A DNA stretch of 64,000 nt from Oxyruncus cristatus (GCA_013399855.1 VXAY01001269.1:62001-126000); one strand, 5' to 3'; counted from the stretch's first letter, positions 1-14,699 are shown. Numbers and translations: made by a program. Notes: generated by a model not told the origin, from the letters alone.

Positions 1-3000
1 ATTTAAAAAAAATCTAAATTATGAATATTGAGAAAATGAAGAAGAAATTGAAATTAGGTTGCACACAGTCAGCAGAAAAGTCTGGAGTAAAACTTGTTCC
101 CAACTTATCCTGCTCTGATTGTTAGACACACTGAGAATTAGAATTAGTTTTTGTCCTGTGTGTTGTCTGGAAGTATGGGAAAAGTGACTGGCAGAAAACA
201 AGAGATGCAGCGGATATTTATAAATATAAAAAGGAAGCTCTTTCTGATGTGAGACTATGCTGATAACAATTGCAGAACAAACCTCTCTTTACAAAAATCA
301 GATCATCTAGAGGTCATCATCACACTCGCAAAACCCCTGAGCATCCCTGACTTTTCACAGCTTTTGTGCTTGCCCAAAAGGCACTGTCACTGCTGCCTTG
401 TCTTCCCCATCCGCCGGTGGAATGAAGGCGATGGAAACAGGCAGGGTAATTAATGGGGCTGCTATCTCAGGATGTGCCCCTTTTTGTGGAGTGCAGCTCT
501 AATGTATTCTTTAGAGACACACAGTACAGTCTGGGGCATTCCTGAGCTTTCAGAATTTGTGGCTCACTGCTTCAGCCTAAACTGTACAGTTTTGGTGCCT
601 TAGGGAAACACTAAATAGAAAAAAAAAATAAATAAAAGGGTGAGGAGACTCATGCCATGAAGAGAAATGTACTTGGTTGAAGAACTGATTATCGTTTAAC
701 TTTCCAGACTAACTACAGACCAATGGCACATTCTAATAAATTCACAAATAAATAAGGAGTTCCATAATAAACTGATTTCTAGAAATTGCTATTTTCAACT
801 ACTTAGGAAGGCAGTGGAAATGCTATACCTTTGAAACTTCTCCTATCTGTTAGTTCCTCTTGAAAAATTTTACTTGCTCCAATTGTATTAGAGACCCAAA
901 CACTTTTTATACATGAAAAACACCTCTCAAGAGCTAGAGCCTCTTGGAGTTTGGGAAGCTGCAGCTATTCCCCTCCTTCACCTCTTCTCTGTTGACATGG
1001 GAATGAACCTGGATGTGTTTCAGCAGCCCACCTTTACAGCTCCGCATCCTTGGCAGAACCCACAAGCTTCCGGAACCAGTCTGTACCTCTGCTCTGCCAC
1101 AATCATTTAATTAAAATTGTTACAGCCCTTGCTGTGGTTACCATTGTAGCAATAATTACAGCTGTAACATTCCCCTCCGAAGCAGAATGATGTTTTTGAT
1201 CTCCTCTCATCACATCTCACACCTTCCACAGAAATTCCTCATGTTTTGAGACACGACAATAACGTGCAGTTTGCTACTGAAAGTCTCAAATACTTGTTCT
1301 CTGCTTGCTCACTTGCCACAGCCTGAGGTGCTGGTGCCATTGCCTTCTTCAAGATGTGAAGAGATTGTCTAAAACCACCATGCAGAGAAGCAACTACCCA
1401 CATTCAATCCACTTTTTCCAGGATTTTTAGCTTTCTATTGATCCACATGACTCATATGCAGTGAGATCATTAGATCTTGAGAAAAAAATCCTGCATTAAT
1501 CTTACAACTCTGGCAATTTCAGGTTTTGCTGGTGCTCGGAGATGGACCTGCAGGCTGTGATTTACTCTCTCCTTTGGACTGCACAATTCTTTCTCCGTTA
1601 TATCTTTATAAAGGTACATTTATACCTACTTGGACTTGAACTGTGAGTTTGCAGCACAGTAAGTAGGTTTTCACTCTATCAATGTATTACAGACCTCAGA
1701 ATCACACAACCAAGGATAGGCAGTGAATTAAACTTTAATCCTGAAGGCAAGATGCTGGTTTTCTTGAGGATGAGAACTGAGGTAGAATGGTCCCGCATCC
1801 CTCCTTGTTACTTGTGATTTTGGGGGAAAATATAACTGAGATAGGCTCAGATTAGACACATTCAAAGGATAATTTGATTTGGCTCAGAATTTGACTATAA
1901 TTTGCACTTACAAATACGGGAGGAATTACATGAATCTATGATTCTAAGTTATGGGTTCTGGATGGAATGCACAAAACTATGACCAAAAAAATCATCTCAA
2001 TAGCTACCTGTTTACGAGTTCAGTCTTACATTTCTAATTAATTCAATTATTATTTGGCTAATTTTTAAAGAAATAATATACTTTTCCTATTTCTATTGTA
2101 TGAAGGCAGCGCAGTTGTGTTTCCATTATCCATATAAGCAGCACTCACATGCTTGGTTAGGAGAAGACACTATTCCCAGGCATTCTATGCATTTCATGAG
2201 AATTTTACAGAACTGAAACAAGGTATTTTTCCCTTTATTTGGCACTCATGTGAAGGATAGTCCATCTTCAGACAGCTAAATTTCAGGTCCATACATAATT
2301 AGTAGAGATAGACCCTAAATTCAATATTCTAAACTGCTCTAATTAGCATTTCTGTCTCTATGTTGACTACGCTGAGAGCCTGATCTTCTGAAGTAGTCAG
2401 AAGCAACTAAAACAAAGTGTGTATCAGTGCCCAGCGTTAGAAATTGTTTCAAATAAATAAAATGCATGAGATTACGTTTCAAGATGGTTTACATGTACCA
2501 ATAAATATAAATCTGTCTGTGATTTATGACATAGATGCTTTTACAGTTTTTGACGCTAAAGCAAATGTAAAACCTCAAGATCGGAGTCCTAAAGAATTAG
2601 AAATTATTTACTCGAATTTTTCTATACAAGTGTCAAAGGTTTAGCCCATGACAATATGTCTTCCAAACAAATATTGTAGGCCATTTTGAGGTTGGCCACA
2701 TAAAAGGACTAGTGCTGAAATTCATTAGTTCTTACTCAAATTATACTGATTGCATCTACATTGACATAAAATACAATTGCTTTATTTATTTCTTTACTGA
2801 TCTTTCCTCTCCAGTTCCTTGCATTCTTTATCATTATTTTACAATCTTTGCTTTGGCTGTTTGAATGTTTTGTTGTTTTTTGGGGAGTTGAGATTTTTTT
2901 TCATGGGGAGGGGGAGCTGAGGACAGTTGTCTTCAAACAGGTTTTGCTTACAGTAAGATCAGTTATAAACCAGTAGCACTGGTTGTATTTTATCAGTGTG

Positions 3001-6000
3001 AAGGGAGCATAAAACACTAATACAACCAGTGATATTTACTTGAGTAGGATTTGACAGAAGGGAGGCTAGGAATGGGATGCAGCTTAACTTAGGCTTTAAT
3101 AATGTTTCCAGCTGAGGCTACATAAAGCAGAAAGATTGAATGTTTGTCCCCATGGAGAATCACACTGACAGTGTTTTGCAATCAGACACAGATAAAGCAA
3201 AAAGGGCCAACAAGCCCCGCTCCCACCTGACCCCTGAGACAGTCCCCCGACACTGCCCCATTCCTGTGCTCCCCCTATTAAATTATACTTGTCTAGGCTG
3301 CTTCTATCACAGATCTCTACAGAAGTTTCCATCTTTCAGAGTAAGATTCCTTATCCTGTGCCCTTTCTCTCTCTCACAGATGTCTAAACCCACATACACC
3401 TGTCGTACATCTATTAGGTCCTTCCTGTGAAGAACTAATCTATCTGCCACTGGCAATCTGCAGGACAGCCAGGAAAGGCAGCAGTTGACCTGCTAAATGT
3501 GGCCTATCCTGCCTATCTGGGGCCAGGGCAACATTTAATTTCTGGCTAAATTAACAGGTCTATGACTTTATTTTTACTTATATGAAAATACACACATTAC
3601 AGACATGTTATAGGTGTTACAGCACACATCTGGCCTAGCATGGACTGGCACACAGACAGCTGGAAACAAGTGGGTGCCCCACACAGCACTGATATCTGCA
3701 CTGTGCCTTTAAAAACTGACCATCCATACCATTAAAGGAATACTGTAAATGTCAGTCAGGGCCTAATTAGTGTCTGTGAAGGTACTTCCTGGCAAAAATT
3801 GATTTCTTAATCCAGATCCCAATCTGCTCTGCTGATATTCTTTAATGACTTTCTGAAGTCAGTGATAACAAATTGGATAAGAAAAGATGTTTTCGTCAAT
3901 CTGGAGGATTCACAGGAGACACAAAGACTGAGTTAACATGATGCTGTTGCCAAGAGTGATTGAGCAAACAGTGTTTGCCATTACAATTCACTTCCCTAAC
4001 TTTGTTTCCAGCAAAGCAGCAGCACTTTAAGTTTAATTATGGCTGCCCCAGAGGGGAAGGTGGGGGTGGGAAAACTGCTTTCCATTACTTATTTGTTCTT
4101 TTGTCTTTCACACTCCTTGGCAAACTCCATCATATAATTAAACTCTAAAGGCTATTTGCTGACAACCTGCGGTCAAAACGTAACAGAAGATCATAATGAT
4201 GCTCTAGTCAGGTTCCCTCATTCCTATAAAAATGGTAGTTTCTGCCAAAGTGCTTCCTTTGCACAAATTACTGGACGTCAAAATCAGACCATTTGGGAAC
4301 AGGGGGTGGCTGGCAACTTTTAAAAGCTTGCCATTACAATTGCTTTATGAGGAATTACATTAATAGCCTGTTCCTCCTATACCTTCATTCAGGCAGAGGA
4401 AAGGGTAAATTCAGCCATGACAGTGGCTGGCAAACGGTGTCTCATTGCAATCTTCTACTCAAATTCAGAACAATAGGCCATCGAGGTCTCTAATTTCAAT
4501 AAAAGCAGTATATAACGTGGGGAGGGAGGTCTGGGCTCCCTAAAGAAAGGGGAACACCAGATTGTTTTCAGACATCATGGGAAAAAATTGAATTACAAAG
4601 ATTTGGGAATCTTTATGTCATAAAAAGCATTCCCAAGATTGTTTTATATTGCTTTCCAGCTTATATCTGCCCACTGTATTATAGAGACACATAAACTATT
4701 TTTTCTTCTAATATTGAAAAATCAAATAAATGGAAAAAAGCCTATTGAAGGACATTCTACGGTGGAAAGAAAGCTTACTAAATTTCAGTTCAGGGAGTAA
4801 ACTAAGACAAGGAAGATAGTGTTGCCATTTTAGCCCATTGCTAATCAGTCTAGAAAACGAGAGTATTCTGGGTCTATAATGATAGGAGAAACAAGCAAAC
4901 ACAGAAAAAGCCCAGGATGAATCAGAAGAACCCTTGGACAGCTTTGGATCCAGCCTACTCTCCACTCAAAGCCATGGATCAGTCATTCACCTTGTCCACT
5001 GGAGTGCCAGCACTTCCATTGTGTGGAGCAACCTGGAGGAGAGGCAAAGGCTTCTGGCTGACACAGATGTGTTGTTGTCTGGAGTAGGTGCAACCCTATG
5101 AAAGGGAAGAGGATGTTTTCTCCTCCCCTGCCTTTAAAGGTAACATCTGATGAAATTTCTGGGAGGGGCATGGTGATGGGGGCAGAAAAACTAGGAGAGC
5201 CTTGTGAGGGCTGGTCTGTGGCAGGAAGCCAAGTGTCAGAGGTAACAAAAAAAAAAAAAAAAGTGACTTTTGCAGAGACCCACGGGCTTTGTGCATGTCA
5301 GAAAGATACTGAAAGCTTCTGAGGCCAAAAAGTGAGCGTGGAGGAAAGAAATGCCCCAAGAATGTGCAGAGATATTTGATCTCCAGCTTTGTGGCTTGCC
5401 CTGCCTCACCCAGCATCTCTGAGCCCCTGCTCTTGGAATAAGGTTTCCTTCTTTTTTTTTTTTTTTTTGCTCTATTTATGACTATAAAGTTAGGAAGTGG
5501 TTGACCACCCTTGATGAGCTCACTTTAAAGGAAAGCCCTACACCCTTGCAGCTTTTCCTCAGTCTGGAAGGGGGCTGAGGCATGGGCATGATGCAGAATG
5601 GCTGTACCTAAGCCGTCCTGCCAAAGTTATCTCTTCTTTCCCTCCCAGTCCTGCATCTGACCCTTTTCTCCACTCAAGCAGGAGTGACTGGATGGTTACA
5701 GGGTGTCCCTGTGTCATACAGATATTGATGCAGAGATGTCAGAACTAGTGCAGGTGCTGCAAACCTCACTACTCTGGCCCTGAGGGCACTCAGACTTGCT
5801 TTGCTTCTCTCTCTGCTTAAAATCCCTCTCTACATGACAAAGGTTTTTCTTCCATTTATAAGCATTCCTGTTCCCAGCATTTAGGTTTCAAATTCATACA
5901 TCATTGTTTTGCCTGTAGTTTCCTTTAAGCTTTGACATGTTAGTGAGCCTAACATCAATTAAAGTGCTGGGAATGTCACCATTTTAATATTCTGGGAAGC

Positions 6001-6630
6001 TGCTTGGTTCTTAACACATTCTAATCTTGAATTTCAGCATTTTTTTCCAGGCCTAGATCTTTCCTAAGTACACACAGACAAAAGCTCCAAATTACACTGT
6101 GGTTTGGTGATTCTGAGCAAAAGGTGCCCTAGGGCTTAGCCTGAGAACATCAACTCATTTTCTTTAGTGACCCGAGACAGATAACCAGAGGGTAGGTTTC
6201 CAAAGGTGAAAGGCTGCTGTCACTAAGCCACTGCAGCAACTTAATTGAATGTTTTCTCTCAGCACTAGCAGCAAAGGCTGCTTTTACTGTTTGTTCTGTG
6301 TTGGGATTAGTATGGAGTATTTGCCTGACTTGTCTCTGAACAAAAACTGTAAAAGAAAAAAAAAATGTTTGCAGTTACTTATTGAGTGCCATTCTGACAT
6401 ATCCAAGGGTCATTTGCACGGCCTTCCAGTCACTCTAGGTCAAAACTCATTTCTGCTTTGGTAAATCACACCCAGGATGTCTTTGTTGCATGTTATGACC
6501 TGTCCCAGATCCACAGATCATCAAACATCTAAATTAAATACCACAAACTCCATAGTGCCTTTTATTTCCTTTTTTTCCTGTGGTGTTCTTGCTTATTTTT
6601 CTCCCTTTTTTTTCTCCAATTTAAGACAAA
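1..6630. other. Unique non-coding DNA, no gene recognised
   Basis: AT-rich single-copy DNA. All reading frames are under about 100 codons and overlap on both strands, as expected by chance. A run of A at about 5246-5262 and a run of T at about 5452-5468 lie about 200 bp apart; both are simple homopolymers and I see no retroposon body between them. No splice-flanked coding-like island, tRNA-like fold or recognisable transposon was seen. Confidence 0.6.
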
Positions 6631-6639
6631 TATAAAAGC

Positions 6640-7320
6640 TTTATTCATAATATTTTGCTTCCTTTAGGCTTCCCAATTCCTAATTTGGCATTTAGGAGAG
6701 GGGGGAGCCCGGAGAAGGAGGCACCAGGATGTTCATTAATTTCCCAGTAGGGCTATGCAGATCAGTTCACAGCCTCAACCTGTTAAGGTTTTCCTTCCCC
6801 ACCCCTTCCCTCATATTGGAGATGGAGGAGAGATAATAAGAGAGGGAACAGGCAGCTCTTTATCGTTTGTGAAACTAATGAGCCCCTTCATTTAGTCTCA
6901 TTATAAATATGCCACCTCTGGCACCAGGCTTTGGTTCTGTTCAGAGCTACATCAACATCAATTTTGAGGCACACTGATGCATCACTAACACACATGACAG
7001 CCAAACCCCTCCTTTTCAGCCTTTTTTTTTTTTCATTGTACTCTCTCAGACCCTCCCTTCTTCATCGCTCCCCCTCCAAGAGCCATAGAAGCCTGGATTG
7101 AAAAGTAATGAGACTATTAATTAGAGCTTCTCTAAAAGAAAGCCATCCTTACTGGGGGTTGTCTCTCCCTCTCTCTCAGTCTGTGTTCCAGTCGTGTTCT
7201 GTGAAATTAATCCTTGTTTACAGAGATTAATACAATAAATTAATATCTCCAGCTACGAAAATGGAAAAAAGGTCAGCCTGATTAAACAGCCTAATTATTC
7301 TTGAGGTGGACAGTTGAGGT
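6640..7320. promoter_or_regulatory. Possible conserved non-coding element rich in homeodomain-type sites
   Basis: This stretch has no usable reading frame and no repeat that I recognise. It contains many short AT motifs of the kind bound by homeodomain proteins: TTAATT and TAATTA-like words near 7115-7125, 7205-7245 and 7285-7300, and GATTAA words near 7223 and 7280. A GTTTACA forkhead-like word lies near 7215. Such clustering is common in developmental enhancers of vertebrate gene deserts, but it also arises by chance in AT-rich DNA. Conservation cannot be judged from one genome, so this is an inference from motif content only. Confidence 0.25.
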
Positions 7321-7329
7321 TCATATTGA

Positions 7330-10300
7330 GGAGGCACAACTTTTTTGTCTTCCTTGTACCTCTATATCTCCACAGAAAGGAATTTTTTCTTTGAAAACTG
7401 TGTATTGGGCCTGTTGCTGAGTGCAGCAAGGGATAGACACAGAAAAGCTACAGAGGCTGCTCATCATTTTATGCTGTTTCCACACTATCCAAGCTATAGG
7501 GGTGGGAATCTGTTTTCTCAGCAATTTAGAGGCCTTGCTGGATCGAGTTTGTGGTCTCCTGCCAGGTCTGAGAAAATGCATCCCTCTGTTGAGAATTTAT
7601 AGTTTTACCACAGGAATTGAGGACTGGACAGATGATGTCTGACATTTCCTCAATTAATTTCTCTGTTGTGCAATGAAAATGTGGCCCCAGTGCACATAAA
7701 CAATGCAACAGTAGGTTGTGTTCAACTGTCCTGGATCAGGATAAGACAAAACCACACACAGGCTCCCGCCATGAAAGTCCAGGTTGTCTGGGACACCAAG
7801 TTGTTATTTGGATCATTACTGTTAATATTGTGCTTTTTTATCTGAAAAACACCCCTAAATCAAAGCTGCTTATACTCTTACTGGTTGCAAAGTATCTCAG
7901 AGAGACACCTTTCTGTGATGCTAAAGGGGTGACACAGTGCATTTAACCGATCTTTTAAGAAATAAGATCTTTTAGCCTGCATTATCTCAATGAACATTAT
8001 ATTATTTTTGTTACCCTGTTAGCAACCACTAAAGCGAACAAGATCTAGCTGAAGGTTAGAAAGACAATTCATTTAAAGCTTTTAAAAAAATAAAACCTGG
8101 AAACCAACACCATGAAATTTCCTAAAATGTTAAAAGATCAATTATTTTTCTGAGTGATCAATATCTTTCCACATAACTGTATATTCATATCTCTTTTTTC
8201 CTTTTAAAGTATGCAACATAGACTGAAAGTTTGTTTTTGAATAAAAACAGATAGCCTCAGCAGAAATAAATACAACTGCTGAAATAAATATCATTAAATT
8301 ATATTGTTATTAAATGCAGCAGCTAAATATTTCCAAAACAGAAATTTCAAACCTAAAGAAAAAAAAATACACAATCAAATGAATAAATTCATTAGGTCAA
8401 GATTAATTTCTACATTTAAAAGTTTAACACATCCACTCAGCAAGGAGTTCCAGTCATTTTAATGGAGTCTTATTAAGACCTGTGAAAGCCTCTCTTGCTT
8501 GTAAAAATGACAAGTGGTAAGTGCTGGATCAAGACAAGCTGGCAACAGTGGCAGGACGAGTCTTCCTTTTATTCTCTAAATACTAAGACTGGTCCAGCTG
8601 AGTCTAAAAGCCTGGCCTACATGCAGCAGTCCTACCTCAACATCCAAATTCTCTTTCCTGAAGGAAACCTGCAGGAAATATTGACAAATATATCTAACTG
8701 GTAACGTTTGAGTCTAGATACAGTATGGATCAGACCAGGATATGGAATTGAGAAAGAAATATTCCTTGTGATAATGAAGAAGAGCGTGACTTAAGCAGTG
8801 GAGACCTACTCTCCTTCTCCTGGACCTCTCCAACATTCAGCTCTGCTGAGCTCAAGCTGCTGTGTCCCACAAGAGAGCAAACTGTTGTGTCTTCCTCAAA
8901 AGGTGAACCCAAGCACGCAGCTTCCCACACTTTACTGCTGATTTGTGGAACAGAGGAAGAAGAAAGGAACCATTGTCTTCCCTTTAGCCATGAAGGTATA
9001 ACATCCAGGTGGACTAGTCAGATGGCATCAACATACCCAACAAGATAGAAGCACAAATAAAGAGTACGTGGATGAGGAAGAGCTGGCAGCTGAGTACAGA
9101 CAGGCTAGAGGTAATGTTTGTGAGGTTCTGTTGAACTCCTTTCTGGTCAAAGCTTTCAAGAGAAACATCTTGTGGTGGTGCTTTCCAATCTTCTCAAGTG
9201 GCTGGGATGGCAATCTCACCTTGGTAATCCACAGCCTTGTTACCTCCTGGCTGAACTACTTTAATGTAATACATGTGTTATTGAAAAGGGCTTTCCACTT
9301 TTTACTGCATCTCTACTGTGAGCTGGAACATACCAAAGGATCCAGCTTGTTTTCTTGAAAAAGAATTTAAGGGTACTCTGCAGGATTTGCTGCAGGGCCT
9401 TACGCTTCCGTTGGCTTTGAGTTGAAAATTCATTTATTTTTCTTGACATCAGTACCAAACTCTTCAGCTGTTTTCCCATAAAATTCTAATGGGAAGCAAA
9501 ACTCGATGGAAGAGACTGTATTTTGTTATTCCTGGTAGCCCAAATTTGTGCTTGTGCCCAGTATATTAAAATGACATGTAATCTTTCTAATTAAAGACAT
9601 TCTGCTTCCTTGTCCTTCAGCTCATACAGTTCAGTGGAGAAAAATCCCACTTTATCTGTGAGAGGTTAAAAGGCTTAGTATTTTCCAAAAGAAAATTGTT
9701 ATTATCACAGCAGCTCTGTTCGCAAGTTTTGTAGACAGCTTTCTAGTCAGCACAAACGTGTGAATCCCCAGCCCTGAGAACCCTCATGCTCTGAGGCTCT
9801 GCTGCTTCCACCCAAATTTTGGGTATTGCTCCTGGCTTCCCATCCTAATAACTGATAGAAGATCTCACATCCTATAAGCAGGAAATATTGAGATAATTGT
9901 TAACCACTAAAATCTTTACACCTTAGCATTATTCCCTTCTTTCTATTTCTAGATTCCTCGTACCCATCAGTAAAAAAAAGCTTTTTCGGACAAGAAATTT
10001 TGCTCCATTATTTACAAGTATCACAAGTGTCACAAGGAATGAGAAAAAACAGTTTTTCATAACAAAAGAAAACTGACTAACAGTTAGACAGTTACCACTG
10101 ACTAACTTTCTTGTCTTGTGACCTTTATCACCAAATGCAGTGTATCTTCAAGCCAGTTTGTCAGACTTGTACTGAAGATTGGAATGGAGCCATACGGAAT
10201 ATCTTTGTATCAGACAAAATAAAACAAAGAGAACTGAAAGCAGTCCAGCTAAAAGCTCTACAAATAAAAAGACTAGTGAAAGAGGGTGACATTAGGTGGT

Positions 10301-13300
10301 CTGGCTGAAAATACCATTTTTTTTTAATTCTCTAAAATCCTCCAATTCAATTTATTTCAGCAGAAAAAAAATCCAGTCTTGTTTCTATCCTTGGCTACTA
10401 AGCCCATAGATGTTTAGTCACAGAACACTTTATAACATCTATTTCATTTGACAGAGCCATAAAACTTTCCTAGCTTCCTTACCAGTCTTAAAAACTACAA
10501 TAAAATCTCGAAAACTAGAATTATTGTCAAGAAACCAGTAAGCCACTTTCCTGACATGGCAGGGGAAAATTCAATAAGAGCCCCAGCTAAATCTAAGCAG
10601 GCTACAGTGTCCATGCCACAGAAGGAAGTTAAAAGTAAAGAAAATCTAGAGACTAAAAATCTGAAGGAAGAACTCTCTTCCAGACCCAAATTTGGCGGTT
10701 ATATTGTGTGAACTGGATACAAAGTAACAGCCAGTGTATGAAACATTAAATTTTAGGAGTACTGGAAAGCTCTGTCCTTTCATCATGTCTCTGTAAGGTC
10801 TTCCAGTGGATCAAAAGAGTATGGGGAGAAAAGTGTTCCAAGGATGGAAGCCTTGAAGGATGGGACATTACAGAAGAAACAGCAATCCCAACTGCTTCAG
10901 ATGCTTTTAACAAGAGAATTTCTTCTTCCAGTCCCAGGAACTCCAGCTTAAAATGGCTCATACTCAGCTAACCATGAACTTCATTCTTGTGATTACTGGA
11001 GACCTTCTAATTTTGAGCCTAAATTTGTTCATTACTATTTGATAAATAGTTATTTTTTAACAGCCTCTTCCTTCTCAGTGGTAATTATCCCTCAGCCCCA
11101 GATGCATCTGTTCACTCAGCTTTCTTCTGGTTATTTTCATAACCAAGTTCTATTTTTATAAGAGAGATTTCATCATCCCATGACTTTTTTTTTTCTGGAT
11201 CAGTTTTCCTTATATTTGTCATTCTTCAGCAACAATGACCAGAACTGTATGTATTCCAATTCTTTATATATATTTTTCTATGTATTCTGCCACTGCACTT
11301 ATGTATCCTGAATGCTATTAAAACCACATGATTTGTCCTTGGATTTTTGCAGCCCCATTCTGCAGCTCTGTCATTCTCCAAATGATCCGATACGTCAGCA
11401 CACCTTGGTCTCTCTCCTCTGCTGTCACTACTAGCTGATGAGTTCTAACTGAGCCTTGATTTAAGTCCACACAGAGATTTTTTGCTGTGCTTTCTAATCT
11501 TAGTGTGACCTGTGTACGCTATTATAACTTTAAAAAGTACCCATATACTGACCACAGTGAAAGATGTTTCAGCTCTGAGTGCTTGAAAAGATGCCTGTCA
11601 GAAAGGCCAAAACCACCAAATATCTTTCTAAACAAACTCCTTAACCAGTTTTTGAATCTGAAATATTAATTTATAAGAACAAGAAAATGCAAATAATTTA
11701 TGTATATGTATATATATATGTGGGGACCCATTTCCAAATTATCCTCATTAAACAGTGAATGCGGGGATTTGGATTTTTTACTGAAAAGGGCTCCATTGTC
11801 CATAGTGGAATAATTAACTGACTTAAAACTAAGTTGCTGACGACAATTTCAGTTATCAGCCTCATTAACAGGGTAAGGCTATGACTTCAGGTTAGAATAG
11901 TCAGCAAAGAGTGTTACCAGGCTAAAACATGCAGTTCACTCGTCTATATGTGTAAGATAAAGGTCAACAGGGCAGAAAGTTCAGCAAAAATATGCTACAC
12001 AGCTCAGTAATAAAATTATAGAATGTGTCTTGCTTGTGAGGATAATCTGATTTGCTGCACAGATGAACTTTTTTTCCCCCGTTTTTAGAACTATATATGA
12101 AGTCCAATTATTGTGTTCTAACTTTTATCTGAAATTGCTTTGGACTTCTGAATTTCCTCCAGATTTACTTGTAATTGCCTGGGTCTCTGGTATTCAACAG
12201 CTTGGAAATTCCATTTTCAGAAATGAAATGGCAGAGCATCTTCATGCGGAAGAACAGACAGACCTTCAGTACCATAAAAGAAGGCTTAGTTTCTATAAAT
12301 ACTGGCCTATTTCCCATTCAGTTGAAAATGTCTGCAGTGTGGGATGCATCTCCCTGCAGCAGATAATTCAGACAGTATGACAGAGGTTTCAGATTTCCTA
12401 TTGGAAATTGCCAATCAACAGATTTTAAGCCGAGTTCATTTTTTACTCAGTGGCACATCATTCTAGAGTGATAAATTGCAAGAAGTTATTTAGTATTATA
12501 TCATAAATGATAGCAAAAACTCAAGTAACTTTGGGTGGGCTGAGCTTAAGCTTCAATGGATACCAAATGTTTTGATATTTATGCTTCCTGTAATAAGATA
12601 CATGTTTCTCAGCTACGTAGATCTCCATGGTATAGCACTAATAAACGTGGAAATAGAAGTGATCCAGCCTCACATATAAAAAGCTCCCAAATGCACTTAG
12701 GAGGTTTGAACTTTTCAAGTGTATGATCAAAGCTGAGTGGAGTAATGGAAAGGCTCATATTGACATCAATGGGCTCTGGAACACGCTTGATGTGTTGACA
12801 GCCAGAGAGATGCTCTGAAGCCATCTGAAAATAAAGTCAAGGTCTGATAGGACACTGTGGCAAAGAGATACCATTGCTTCATTCTCTCCCAGGTCAGGAA
12901 ATTATCTCTGAGCTGTCAGCGTCGGTCTCTCATTTTAGTGTTTGTGTTTCTGGCTTGTCTCTCACCAAATGGCTTTCCTTTTGTATGCATGACAATTGAT
13001 TAGGAATAAAAAGCAACAGGGTCATAAAAACAACACACTTTGCATCTCTAATATGAAATATTCTTGCACATAGCTGAGTATTATCTTCTTCAAATACTAT
13101 TCACACAAGAGAAAGAGCTGAGACAAATCAGTATCTGCCAACATGGGGCCCGTGTATTTTAGCATTCCCTTACCCACCCTTGGCACCAGTGACAAAATTT
13201 TAACTTTCCCCCGAGATCTAATCCACCTCAAAAGCAGCAGTCACATTCCCATCGATTTGGTGAGATGAATGTTATTTACACTTCAGTTTGCACCTTTTTC

Positions 13301-14560
13301 TAAGATTTCATAAAAGAATAAATCCACACTTGCAGGGATGGCTGTTCATGACGAAGTCTGGGGCTGTTAAGTGGAAGTGTTAGACACGTATGGGAATGTA
13401 TTAGTAAGGGTAACACCTCCATCTTAAGATTTTTAAGTGACAGCAAGAGCATAAAAGACAGCAGGATGGCAAAGAGAGCTTGATTGTATGTGGTTTTTTG
13501 TTCTTTATAACCATGTTTTTTAATTTGTTAAGCATCCCTATCCAACAGCCTAGGTGGATCATGCTGTCTAGGTGCACCCACATAAATTAGACAAGTAAAG
13601 CTTTGATGAAATAACTCCTTTAAATTAAATATATTGTTTCCATTCTACGTACGCTGAGGCCAGGAAACACCTAATGACAAATATGTTTCCAAAGAGAGGT
13701 TAGTAAAAGTTGTGGTATTCTTAGTAAAAATTCATTAGAGCAGCAAAGTGAAACTGAGAGTACTCTTTCCAAAGGTCAGGATTAGGAAACAATCCTGAGA
13801 AATATACGCTAAAATAGAGCATTTCATTGTACCAGTTTTTAATGCTCTTTCCTTCCCTTTTTTTTCAGCCTTTCTTCTCTCTCACCCAGGTGTCAGATAG
13901 TTTCCCCAGCCACCACAGAAGTAACATAGAGAATGTCATCACTGTGATCTCTCCAAAGTGGTTGGCTTGTGGATCCTGCAAGCAAATCCAAAAGGATGAA
14001 TCAGTTCTCTGGCTTCTGTTACATCTGCTGCAACACCTGAATCAGCTTGTGTGGCCTGATCCTCCAGAAGACTGGTCTGGAGGAGAAATCTGTTCACACT
14101 CTGGTCTCACATTCGGTGTTCTTGGGTGTCTTGGTTATGCTGGAGATCCCACCATCCAGGGTGAGGTGATGCACTCCTGACCCTCTGAACTCATGAGGTC
14201 TCACCCCACAGTGCTGGAGTGGCACAGTGTTATGGGAAATTTTATGTATGAAGAATTTTATTTGTTTGGCTTTTGGGTATGAATTTGAAAATAATGGATT
14301 CAACATTTTTATTAAGTTTTATTGATTCTTTGTTCTAAAAAAGTTCTGGAAGAAAGCAATATAGAAGGGGTTTCTTCTGACGTTTTTAATTTTAAATGAG
14401 TCCTTTCAAAATAGACATAATTGAAGTGAAACTGCTTATTTGTGTACCTTATAGATTGACAAGAAATTCCTTTTTGACTGAAACAAAAAAGTCCAGGAAT
14501 CTTCATGCAGTCCATATTTAAAGGGTATTAAAGCTGCTTTGCTTAGGCTTCTCTTAGGTG
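7330..14560. other. Unique non-coding DNA, no gene recognised
   Basis: No transposon or exon is recognisable. The longest frames here (105 codons at 12063-12380 and 117 codons at 13827-14180, both plus strand) show no known domain, no splice context I trust and no coding-like codon use. A short TA-rich run lies near 11700-11719. The rest appears to be unique AT-rich sequence. Confidence 0.6.
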
Positions 14561-14564
14561 TAGA

Positions 14565-14693
14565 AATCAAATAAAAATAAAATAATAATTAAAAAAAATA
14601 AAAACCACAAAAAAACCCAAACCCAACAAAAACAACAACAAACAAAGTACAAAAACAAAAAACCACCAAACCAACAAAAAGCAAAGAAAAGCC
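14565..14693 (+). repeat. A/C-rich low-complexity tract
   Basis: The plus strand is nearly all A, with T interruptions at the left and C interruptions in the middle and right. From 14600 to 14646 it is only A and C, in irregular AAC, ACC and AACCC words. The same plan, A/T-interrupted on the left and A/C-interrupted on the right, is seen in the larger tract at 55.25 kb. It may be a decayed or expanded poly(A) tail of a retroposon, but no body is recognisable upstream. The long minus-strand frame across it (14554-14934) is a by-product of the composition, not a gene. Confidence 0.8.
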
Positions 14694-14699
14694 ATAATT

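Noticed and set aside
5246..5468. A-run and T-run about 200 bp apart as a possible inverted retroposon pair
   Set aside because: Only homopolymers are present, with no element body, no terminal motif and no target duplication.
12063..12380. 105-codon plus-strand frame
   Set aside because: AT-rich codons throughout, no domain, a second frame is open in the same place.
13827..14180. 117-codon plus-strand frame preceded by a pyrimidine tract
   Set aside because: The protein resembles nothing I know, codon use is not clearly coding, and the length is within chance.
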